Positions 41,514 through 48,180 of a stretch of DNA of 48,180 nt are shown one piece after another. Numbering within the stretch: position 1 is the stretch's first letter; each line of letters begins with the position of its first letter. A program made the translations under genes and the position numbers. Under the pieces are notes generated by a model. The model was not told where the DNA came from, searched no databases, and saw only the letters and a program-made list of their open reading frames with translations. The DNA is from Clostridia bacterium (GTDB lineage: Bacteria > Bacillota > Clostridia > Oscillospirales > Acutalibacteraceae). The DNA lies in NCBI GenBank assembly GCA_024403955.1, contig JAKSQX010000007.1, positions 1-48,180 of the forward strand, given 5' to 3'.

Positions 41514-44500
41514 ATGTACAAAAAGGTATCAACAGAGCTCAATTTTGTTGAGCGCGAGAAAGAAACTGCAAAGTTCTGGAAAGAAGCACAGATCTTTGAA
41601 AAGACAGAAGAAGTTAAGGGCCCATCTTACGTTTTCTACGATGGTCCTCCAACAGCAAATGGTAAACCTCACATCGGCCACGTTTTAACTCGTGTAATTA
41701 AGGATATGATTCCTCGTTACCGCACAATGAAGGGTTACTATGTTCCTCGTAAAGCCGGCTGGGACACACATGGTCTTCCAGTAGAACTCGAAGTTGAGAA
41801 AGAGATCGGCATCGACGGAAAAGAGCAGATTGAAGCATACGGTCTCGAGCCATTTATCGGCAAGTGTAAAGAGAACGTTTGGAAATACAAGGGCATGTGG
41901 GAAGACTTCTCAGGCACAGTTGGTTTCTGGGCTGATATGGATAACCCATATGTTACATACCACAACGACTATATCGAGTCAGAGTGGTGGGCTTTAAAGC
42001 AGATTTATGAGAAGGGTCTCATGTACAAGGGCTTTAAGATTGTTCCTTACTGCCCACGTTGTGGTACTCCTCTCTCATCACACGAAGTAGCTCAGGGCTA
42101 CAAGGACGTTAAAGAACGTTCAGCAATCGCACGTATGAAGGTTGTAGGTGAGGATGCATACTTCCTCGTTTGGACAACAACACCTTGGACTCTTCCTTCA
42201 AACGTTGCACTCTGCGTTAACCCAGAGGATGAATATGCAAAGGTTAAGGCTGCTGACGGTTATACATACTACCTCGCAACAGCTCTTCTTGATGCAAATC
42301 TCAAGAGCCTTGTAGAGGATGGCGAAAAAGCATACGAAGTACTTGAAACAATGAAGGGTTCTGACCTCGAGTACAAGGAATATGAGCCACTCTTCGACTG
42401 CGCTAAAGGCTTAGTTGAAAAACAGCATAAGAAAGCTTTCTTCGTATGCTGCGACACATATGTAACAATGACAGACGGTACAGGTATCGTTCACCTTGCT
42501 CCTGCATTCGGTGAAGACGACGCAAATGTTGGCCGTAGATATGACCTTCCATTCGTACAGCTTGTTGACGGCAAAGGTAACATGACTGAGGAGACTGACT
42601 ACGCTGGCATGTTCGTTAAGGACGCTGACCCAGAAGTACTCAAGGACCTCGACGCAAAGGGTCTTCTCTTCGCAGCTCCTAAGTTCGAGCACAGCTATCC
42701 ACACTGCTGGCGTTGTGACACTCCACTCATTTACTACGCTCGTGAATCTTGGTACATCAAGATGACAGACGTACGTGATGACCTCATCAAGAACAACAAC
42801 ACAATCAACTGGATTCCAGAATCAATCGGTAAGGGTCGTTTCGGCGACTGGCTTGAAAATGTTCAGGATTGGGCTATTTCAAGAAACCGTTACTGGGGTA
42901 CTCCACTCAACGTTTGGGAATGCGAATGCGGTCATAAGCACGCCATCGGTTCTATCGCAGAACTCAAAGAGATGTCTGACAACTGCCCAGACGACATAGA
43001 ACTTCACCGTCCGTTCATCGACGGTGTAACAATCAAGTGTCCAGAGTGTGGTAAAGAGATGCACAGAGTTCCAGAGGTTATCGACTGCTGGTTCGACTCA
43101 GGCTCAATGCCATTTGCTCAGCACCATTATCCATTTGAGAACGAGGATCTCTTCAACGAGCAGTTCCCAGCCGACTTCATCTCAGAAGCAGTTGACCAGA
43201 CTCGTGGTTGGTTCTACTCACTCCTCGCTATCTCAACCCTTCTCTTCAACAAGGCTCCATTCAAAAACGTAATCGTACTCGGTCACGTTCAGGATGAGAA
43301 CGGTCAGAAGATGTCTAAGTCAAAGGGCAACGCTGTTGACCCATTCGACGCACTTGAGACATACGGTGCCGACGCTATCCGTTGGTACTTCTATACAAAC
43401 TCTGCTCCTTGGCTTCCAAACCGTTTCTATGGTAAGGCTGTAACCGAGGGTCAGCGTAAAGTTATGGGTACACTTTGGAACACATATGCGTTCTTCGTAC
43501 TCTATGCAAACATCGACAACTTCGATGCTTCAAAATATGAAATCGAATATGACAAGCTCTCCGTAATGGACAAGTGGTGTCTTTCAAAGATGCAGTCTAT
43601 GGTAAAGGGCGTAGATGAAAACCTTGAGAACTACAGAATCCCTGAAGCAGCAAAATTCATTGCTGAATTCATCGATGAACTCTCAAACTGGTATGTACGC
43701 CGTTGCCGTGAAAGATTCTGGGCTACAGAACTCACACAGGATAAGATCAACGCTTACATGACTCTCTACACAGCTCTTGTTACAACTATCAAGACTGCAG
43801 CCCCAATGATTCCATTCATGGCCGAGGACATCTACCAAAACCTCGTTCGTGAGAATGACAAAGACGCTCCAGAGTCCATCCACCTCTGCAAGTTCCCAGA
43901 AGTTAAGGCAGAGTGGATTGACACAGAGCTTGAAGAAAACATGGAAGAGGTTCTTCAAATCGTTGGCCTCGGCCGTGCTTGCAGAAACGGTTCTAACATC
44001 AAGAACCGTCAGCCTCTTGCAAAGATGTATGTAAAGGCTAATCGTGAACTCGACGACTACTGCAGAGATATCATCAAGGAAGAACTCAACATCAAGGAAG
44101 TTGAATTCGTTGAAGATACTGCAGCACTCCTCACATACAACTTCAAGCCACAGATGAGAACTCTTGGTCCTAAGTATGGTCCACAGCTGGGTGAGATTCG
44201 TGAGGCTCTCCAGAAGCTCGACGGTTCTATCGCAAAGGCAGAACTCGACGCTACTGGCAACATCCACCTCAACATCTCAATCGGCGAAATCGAACTCACT
44301 GAGGAGGATCTCCTCATTGAGGCAGCCCAGGCTGAAGGCTTCTACAGCCTCTCCGATTTCGGCGTAACAGTTGCTATCGACACAACTCTCACAGAAGAAC
44401 TCATCACTGAGGGCTTCGTTCGTGAGATTATCTCTAAGGTTCAGACAATGCGTAAGGACGCAGGCTTTGAGGTTATGGACCGTATCAACATCTATGTTGA

Positions 44501-44657
44501 TGGTTCAGAGAAGATCAAAGCAATCGCAGAAAACAACAAGTCCGCTATCATCGGCGACGTTCTCTGTGATGAGATTATCATCGGTTCCCTCGACGGCTAC
44601 ACAGCTGATTGGAACATCAACGGTGAGGATGCAAAACTCGGTGTTAAGAAGAACTAA
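41514..44657 (+). CDS. ileS: Isoleucine-tRNA ligase, long type-2-like form
   Basis: 1047 residues from the ATG at 41514, with AGGAGGT upstream; the GTG at 41475 is too early. Charges tRNA-Ile. HIGH motif at 53-56 in PPTANGKPHIGH, editing domain (TTPWTLPSNVALCV; GTGIVHLAPAFGEDD), KMSKS at about 599-603 in KMSKSKGNAVDP, and an anticodon domain. Two internal CxC/CPxC zinc knots (CECGHKH and CPECGKEM). The C terminus lacks the final Cys4 zinc finger of type-1 bacterial IleRS, and the sequence pattern is that of type-2, eukaryote-like enzymes, which are usually mupirocin-tolerant. Confidence 0.95.
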   Translation: MYKKVSTELNFVEREKETAKFWKEAQIFEKTEEVKGPSYVFYDGPPTANGKPHIGHVLTRVIKDMIPRYRTMKGYYVPRKAGWDTHGLPVELEVEKEIGIDGKEQIEAYGLEPFIGKCKENVWKYKGMWEDFSGTVGFWADMDNPYVTYHNDYIESEWWALKQIYEKGLMYKGFKIVPYCPRCGTPLSSHEVAQGYKDVKERSAIARMKVVGEDAYFLVWTTTPWTLPSNVALCVNPEDEYAKVKAADGYTYYLATALLDANLKSLVEDGEKAYEVLETMKGSDLEYKEYEPLFDCAKGLVEKQHKKAFFVCCDTYVTMTDGTGIVHLAPAFGEDDANVGRRYDLPFVQLVDGKGNMTEETDYAGMFVKDADPEVLKDLDAKGLLFAAPKFEHSYPHCWRCDTPLIYYARESWYIKMTDVRDDLIKNNNTINWIPESIGKGRFGDWLENVQDWAISRNRYWGTPLNVWECECGHKHAIGSIAELKEMSDNCPDDIELHRPFIDGVTIKCPECGKEMHRVPEVIDCWFDSGSMPFAQHHYPFENEDLFNEQFPADFISEAVDQTRGWFYSLLAISTLLFNKAPFKNVIVLGHVQDENGQKMSKSKGNAVDPFDALETYGADAIRWYFYTNSAPWLPNRFYGKAVTEGQRKVMGTLWNTYAFFVLYANIDNFDASKYEIEYDKLSVMDKWCLSKMQSMVKGVDENLENYRIPEAAKFIAEFIDELSNWYVRRCRERFWATELTQDKINAYMTLYTALVTTIKTAAPMIPFMAEDIYQNLVRENDKDAPESIHLCKFPEVKAEWIDTELEENMEEVLQIVGLGRACRNGSNIKNRQPLAKMYVKANRELDDYCRDIIKEELNIKEVEFVEDTAALLTYNFKPQMRTLGPKYGPQLGEIREALQKLDGSIAKAELDATGNIHLNISIGEIELTEEDLLIEAAQAEGFYSLSDFGVTVAIDTTLTEELITEGFVREIISKVQTMRKDAGFEVMDRINIYVDGSEKIKAIAENNKSAIIGDVLCDEIIIGSLDGYTADWNINGEDAKLGVKKN

Positions 44658-44682
44658 CGAGATGACTTTCCTCGGTGCAAAT

Positions 44683-44729
44683 AAAAATGAGAGAAGCCCA
44701 GTGCAGTGCACTGGGCTTCTCTCATTTTT
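44683..44729. terminator. Very strong bidirectional terminator
   Basis: 23-bp perfect stem (AAAAATGAGAGAAGCCCAGTG onward) around a single central base at 44706; T-rich tails on both strands. It separates ileS from the convergent gltS-like gene. Confidence 0.85.
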
Positions 44730-44763
44730 TGAGTTCATTTAGTATTTTTTCTCTTTTTAAAAA

Positions 44764-46188
44764 CTATTCCCCATATTTTGATGAAGCCTCAGCTTCATCG
44801 CCACCTTTATTTTTAACCTTTCTTCTCCCTGCAAATTGGATAACAAGTGAAAGAATTACCCAATAAACTGCAACAAGTACAAATGTCAAAAGTGAATTGT
44901 TGAATCCTGACTTTGAGAGACCAATTAAAACAAGCATTGGCGCACCAAAGAGGATACCGAATGAGCTACCAAGTACTAAATTGTTTGCTGCAGGTGTCTC
45001 ATAGTTAGGGTCGATCTCACGAAGGAGAAGGACACCAGAACCGATTGTGCCTGTGAGCATACCGTACATTGAGAGAAGACCCTCATAGTAGTAATCGCCA
45101 TAAGTCTTCTTACATACGAGTGTAAGCCAAAACCAAGTAGCAACTGTACCAATACCACACATAAGAATGAATAGAAGAAGGTAACCGTGTAAGTCCTCAA
45201 TATCGATTGATGCGATACCAGCAACAATCATAACATCAAAGAAGAAACCAGAAATTCTATTAAGAATGTAGTTGTTCTGGTACTGCTTCTTGATAATCTT
45301 CTTCTCTTTGCCCTGCTTGAAGATAACTCTAACAAGAATAGCTACAGCTGAACCGATAATAAAGTTAAATCCCCAAAGAATTGAGTTGAGCATGCCGCCA
45401 ACACCAATTGAGTCAAAGATTGTTGTAAGACCGATTGTCACAAAGTATGTGAGAATATATACAGCAAAGATAAGTGCGATTTGAATTGAAAGTCTATCAA
45501 CTGAGTCTGATACTGGAAGCTCATCCTCATCCTGGAAAAATCCAACACTCACTGTGTCGTTGCTGCCGTTAGCTTTTCTATTCTTAAGTTTACCCTCTCT
45601 CTTTAAGATGTTGAGGATAAGTACGCCGATTGTACAAGCTACGATATAGCCGCAGGCTGCGACAGCGAGACCGTAGCTTCGGCCACCTGACATGCCAGCA
45701 AGCTCATATGTCGTTCCGACATTGTTAGCTTGTCCAGGTCCCTGGCCGAAGCCCATTGGAAGCAAAAGGCCGGAGGCTGGGAATAAGTCTGGCATAAATG
45801 TCTTACAAAGTATAAGTGAAACCGCAAGACCAATCATACCCTGAATGAGATAAGTACTAACGATAATTGCACCGGATTTTACACCGATCATCTTACCGCC
45901 ACTTTTGTCAGCATCATCAGTTGTACGAAGCGACATAGCGATAAAGCCAAGTGCAATTGCGTGGTAAACAAACATCTCATAGAGAGGTCCGTTGATAATC
46001 TCAATACCATATCCCTTAAAGATATACTTGAGTCCTAATAAAATAAAGCCCGCAATAACTGCTACTGGCATCAAAGTTCTTCTAACGGCTGGGCTAATTC
46101 TTCTCAAGAAGTTAGCGATAAGAAGTGCAACCATGAGAATTCCCATTTGAATTATAAAAGACCAAACACTAATATCCGAAAAATCCAT
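44764..46188 (-). CDS. GltS-like sodium:glutamate symporter family transporter
   Basis: 474 residues from the ATG at 46188, with GGAGGACAAATA upstream; it overlaps the preceding stop as TAATG. About 11-12 membrane helices. MGFGQGPGQANNVGTTYE near residue 155, with a second half containing GMLTGTIGSGVLLLREID, gives the two re-entrant Gly-rich loops of the ESS/GltS family. A charged central loop (about 215-235) separates the halves. The substrate could be glutamate or a related acid; the family includes members of unknown substrate. Tightly coupled to the PlsC-fusion gene. Confidence 0.82.
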   Translation of the reverse strand: MDFSDISVWSFIIQMGILMVALLIANFLRRISPAVRRTLMPVAVIAGFILLGLKYIFKGYGIEIINGPLYEMFVYHAIALGFIAMSLRTTDDADKSGGKMIGVKSGAIIVSTYLIQGMIGLAVSLILCKTFMPDLFPASGLLLPMGFGQGPGQANNVGTTYELAGMSGGRSYGLAVAACGYIVACTIGVLILNILKREGKLKNRKANGSNDTVSVGFFQDEDELPVSDSVDRLSIQIALIFAVYILTYFVTIGLTTIFDSIGVGGMLNSILWGFNFIIGSAVAILVRVIFKQGKEKKIIKKQYQNNYILNRISGFFFDVMIVAGIASIDIEDLHGYLLLFILMCGIGTVATWFWLTLVCKKTYGDYYYEGLLSMYGMLTGTIGSGVLLLREIDPNYETPAANNLVLGSSFGILFGAPMLVLIGLSKSGFNNSLLTFVLVAVYWVILSLVIQFAGRRKVKNKGGDEAEASSKYGE

Positions 46189-47324
46189 TATTTGTCCTCC
46201 GAAGTTCTGCTTTGCCAATACATAAGATATTTGCGAAGCGATGTTATTCCATTTGCCTTAAGTTCATAGTAACTTCCGTTATAAGAAATAAGAAGTCTCC
46301 TCGCTTGAACCATAGACATATTTGATATCTCCGATACATTAAATGAAATGTTTCCACATTTCATAACACCCTTGTTAAGAGTGAGACATGATGTGCCCAA
46401 AACTACTTCCTCATGTCCCTTTGGAATTTCTGTAATAGTTACGTCATCATCACAGAAGAACCAATTCTTTTTCTTTCCAATCTGCTTTTTCTGCCACTCA
46501 TCCCACTGAGCCACATTCTCAAATGGCGAAGCAGGACTGAATGTACCAAGCCTTGTGACCTCTCCTTTGAAATCACAAGAATCGCAATGGAAGAAATTAC
46601 CTGAGCTGTGAATCGTTCCGATTCCTTTACACTTTGGGCACATGAACACTGCACGTTCAATGTGCTCTGCCCGTTTATCTGATGAGAACTCCACAGGTGA
46701 TTCTTTCTGTCGAGCCCAACAGTCCTCAAAAATATCTCTATTAATAGCGTCCTGAACTTCTGATGCAGACATATCTGCAAGTTCACTAGGACTATAAACA
46801 TGGACAATCTCTGTTGTAACCTTGCCGCGTCTGTTACCATTTGCCCAACGAGGCTTTGAGAGGTATGCGCCGTGAATTTTAACTGTAATTAGAGACGCGC
46901 CAGAAGATTTTGCAAGTTTTCCCGTTGCTGAGAAGGCGTCTATTGAGCGGCCATCCCATGTTGCCTCACCCTCGGCCATCAGCGCTATGCTATTTCCGGC
47001 CTTCAGGTTTCTAAGGCAAGCCTTAACCGTGTCTGCTCCCGAAGATGCCTTCTTCCTTGGAATAGGCGCCACCAAATAAGAAAGCAGCTTTGAAACATAT
47101 CCAAGTCTAAAGATATGCTCAGATGCCACAAAGTACATCTGATTCTTTGGGAAACACGCCGCTAAGATAAGTGGATCCAAGTCGTTACTATGATTTGCGA
47201 TAACGAGTGCAGGACCCGAGTATTCACATTTTTCAGCCTCTAAATTATATAGAATCTTCATTAAAGGCTTGTCAATAATCTGGGCAAAAGCCCAGAATTT
47301 TTCATGACGAGTTCTTTCGTCCAA
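46188..47324 (-). CDS. PlsC-type acyltransferase fused to zinc-ribbon and C-terminal domain
   Basis: 378 residues if read from a TTG at 47324 (AGGGGG 9 bases upstream); a GTG at 47330 or 47342 is possible. Lysophosphatidate acyltransferase domain about 30-205: VIANHSNDLDPL (NHx4D motif), IPRKKASSGADTVKA, MAEGEATWDGRS (EGxxS/T-type motif). A zinc ribbon, CPKCKGIG with CDSCDF, follows at about 235-257, and then an extra domain of about 120 residues ending LRKYLMYWQ, perhaps PH-like. The usual PlsC ends near 240, so the second half is unusual. Coupled to the GltS-like gene. Confidence 0.82.
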   Translation of the reverse strand: MDERTRHEKFWAFAQIIDKPLMKILYNLEAEKCEYSGPALVIANHSNDLDPLILAACFPKNQMYFVASEHIFRLGYVSKLLSYLVAPIPRKKASSGADTVKACLRNLKAGNSIALMAEGEATWDGRSIDAFSATGKLAKSSGASLITVKIHGAYLSKPRWANGNRRGKVTTEIVHVYSPSELADMSASEVQDAINRDIFEDCWARQKESPVEFSSDKRAEHIERAVFMCPKCKGIGTIHSSGNFFHCDSCDFKGEVTRLGTFSPASPFENVAQWDEWQKKQIGKKKNWFFCDDDVTITEIPKGHEEVVLGTSCLTLNKGVMKCGNISFNVSEISNMSMVQARRLLISYNGSYYELKANGITSLRKYLMYWQSRTSEDK

Positions 47325-47364
47325 AGACACCCGCCCCCTCACATTGTTTATATATAATATATTT

Positions 47365-47393
47365 ATTCTATACCATTAAAATACTCTTGGCAA
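47365..47393 (-). promoter_or_regulatory. Promoter of the PlsC-fusion/GltS-like operon
   Basis: Minus-strand TTGCCA, 17-base spacer, TAGAAT; start near 47358. Confidence 0.5.
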
Positions 47394-47399
47394 CATAAA

Positions 47400-47428
47400 A
47401 AGCCCCGTCAACAACAAAGACGGGGCTT
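47400..47428 (-). terminator. Minus-strand terminator
   Basis: 10-bp stem AAGCCCCGTC/GACGGGGCTT with a 9-base loop, then TTTTTATG on the minus strand. It serves whatever gene ends near 47444. Confidence 0.8.
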
Positions 47429-47443
47429 AAAAAAATCTACTAA

Positions 47444-47476
47444 TTATGCGTTCTCTTTGATTGCAGCCTGTATCGC
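47444..47476 (-). pseudogene. Possible 3' remnant of a displaced resident gene
   Basis: On the minus strand, codons for AIQAAIKENA lead to a TAA stop at 47444-47446, 15 bases before a strong terminator, which is exactly where a gene end is expected. The codons match the style of the resident genes. The frame continues upstream only to the stop of the MerR gene at 47495. I read this as a leftover end of a resident gene; the alternative is chance, as the fragment is very short. Confidence 0.3.
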
Positions 47477-47494
47477 TCGGAAGTAAAGAAGGAT

Positions 47495-48180
47495 TCACCT
47501 GCAGTATTCCGCAATGGCTTTCGCCGCAAACTCCGCAGTGCCCTTTCCGCCGGCAGCATCGATATTTTCGGTCATCTCTCCGCCGGCGGCGTACATCTGC
47601 CCAAGACCCGACAAAATATCCTTTGTACAGGTGTAGTAATTCGCTGTAATATAATCCTGCAGTTTTTTTACTTGCCCTTGCACCTTTGCATCCGACGGAG
47701 ACTTTTCGGTCTGCTGTCCGAATTCTTTGAAAATTTCCATCAGCCCCTTCGCGAGTGTTTGCTGTTTTTCCTCGGAATAGTCGGCAGCTTTCGCTTCATA
47801 TTCACGGTATGCTTCCGTGCTACCCCATCTTTTTTTCGCTTCAGCCTTGTAGTTTTCAATTTTCGCGTTATCAAATGCCTTAAAATCCATATCATATTCT
47901 CCTTTTGACCTAATTTGTTGCGCATAGGATATTAAGTTTTCAAAATGCTCCTTTTTCAGAGTAAGGAGCTCAATTTGTTCCGACAGTGCTTTTCTTCTGT
48001 CGAATCTGGGACTGTCAATCATCTTCTTAATATCCTTTAAGGAAAACTCAAGCTCTTTGAACAGCAAAATCTGCTGCAGGCGTTCAAGGTTTGTATCATC
48101 ATACAGCCTGTATCCCGCTTCTGTTGTCACAGCCGGGAGCAGTAGCCCTATTTCGTCATAGTAGTGAAGCGTGCGCACAC
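47495..48180 (-). CDS. MerR-family regulator with TipAS drug-sensing domain, 5' end cut by the window
   Basis: At least 228 residues; roughly the first dozen residues lie beyond 48180. MerR winged helix (RTLHYYDEIGLL, AGYRLYDDTNLERLQQI), a coiled-coil linker (about 50-95), and a C-terminal TipAS-like domain (about 110-227: WGSTEAYREYEAKAADYSEE, seen as RWGSTEAYREYE; LGQMYAAGGEMTENIDAAGG; FAAKAIAEYCR). TipAS domains bind thiopeptide antibiotics. Base use is clearly richer in G+C (frequent GCC, GCG and CCG) than the rest of the window, pointing to recent transfer or a contig junction. Confidence 0.88.
   Translation of the reverse strand, partial: VRTLHYYDEIGLLLPAVTTEAGYRLYDDTNLERLQQILLFKELEFSLKDIKKMIDSPRFDRRKALSEQIELLTLKKEHFENLISYAQQIRSKGEYDMDFKAFDNAKIENYKAEAKKRWGSTEAYREYEAKAADYSEEKQQTLAKGLMEIFKEFGQQTEKSPSDAKVQGQVKKLQDYITANYYTCTKDILSGLGQMYAAGGEMTENIDAAGGKGTAEFAAKAIAEYCR

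Noticed and set aside
43683..44267. 194-codon minus-strand open frame inside ileS
   Set aside because: Lies fully inside the intact ileS frame, no ribosome site and no recognisable domain; a codon-bias shadow.
1..48180. Mobile elements, prophage or CRISPR array as the source of novelty
   Set aside because: No transposase, integrase, terminal inverted repeats or regularly spaced repeats seen; only the far right edge looks foreign.

Overview
The window looks like chromosomal DNA from an anaerobic, low-to-mid GC Firmicute of the class Clostridia, probably a gut Oscillospiraceae/Ruminococcaceae-type fermenter. Supporting signs are strong Shine-Dalgarno sites, several TTG starts, compact TAATG and ATGA gene overlaps, a GlgC/GlgD heterodimer glycogen operon, a clostridial-type MetV/MetF pair and a 1047-residue IleRS. 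Genes are dense. I saw no rRNA, tRNA, CRISPR array, insertion sequence or prophage. The taxonomic call is an inference from gene content.

Layout. 1-2.6 kb: two membrane or exported proteins of unknown role, one a glycerophosphodiesterase-like domain without its catalytic residues. 2.9-8.7 kb: glgB-glgC-glgD-glgA glycogen operon. 8.7-10.8 kb: an XRE regulator facing a histidine phosphatase/HAD phosphatase pair. 10.8-12.6 kb: typA. 12.7-15.5 kb: a TPP riboswitch, thiT, and two membrane proteins (zinc-ribbon/TPR, and a degenerate zincin-like protein). 15.5-20.6 kb: M18 aminopeptidase, coaE, sua5 and prfA on the minus strand, with nadE divergent from prfA. 20.6-25.2 kb: a 2Fe-2S flavin reductase with a CrtI-like flavoprotein, then an ACT protein with a phenylacetate-CoA-ligase-like enzyme. 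25.2-33.7 kb: the one-carbon island, with a 5-formyl-THF cyclo-ligase divergent from fhs-fchA-folD-metV-metF-lpd-gcvH-lplA. 33.8 kb: a small gene between two terminators. 34.1-37.7 kb: amino-sugar operon glmM, hexapeptide protein, nagB, GntR regulator. 37.7-41.4 kb: cysK-metQ-metN-metI. 41.5-44.7 kb: ileS. 44.8-47.4 kb: GltS-like transporter and a PlsC fusion. 47.5-48.18 kb: a MerR/TipAS regulator cut by the window edge, which looks compositionally foreign.

How the genes work together. The one-carbon island encodes the full methyl branch of the Wood-Ljungdahl route, from formate to 5-methyl-THF. It is linked to dihydrolipoyl dehydrogenase, glycine-cleavage H protein and a lipoate ligase, but CODH/ACS, methyltransferase and gcvT/gcvP are absent from the window. 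The FolD here has lost two of the residues needed for cyclohydrolase activity while a separate cyclohydrolase (FchA) sits next to it, so the two probably split the job. The nearby cysK-metQNI operon handles sulfur amino acids, a natural consumer of methyl-THF. This island is the strongest candidate for unusual biology in the window. The other points of interest are the degenerate-enzyme membrane proteins, the TATAACG operator array at the glmM promoter, and the foreign-looking right edge.
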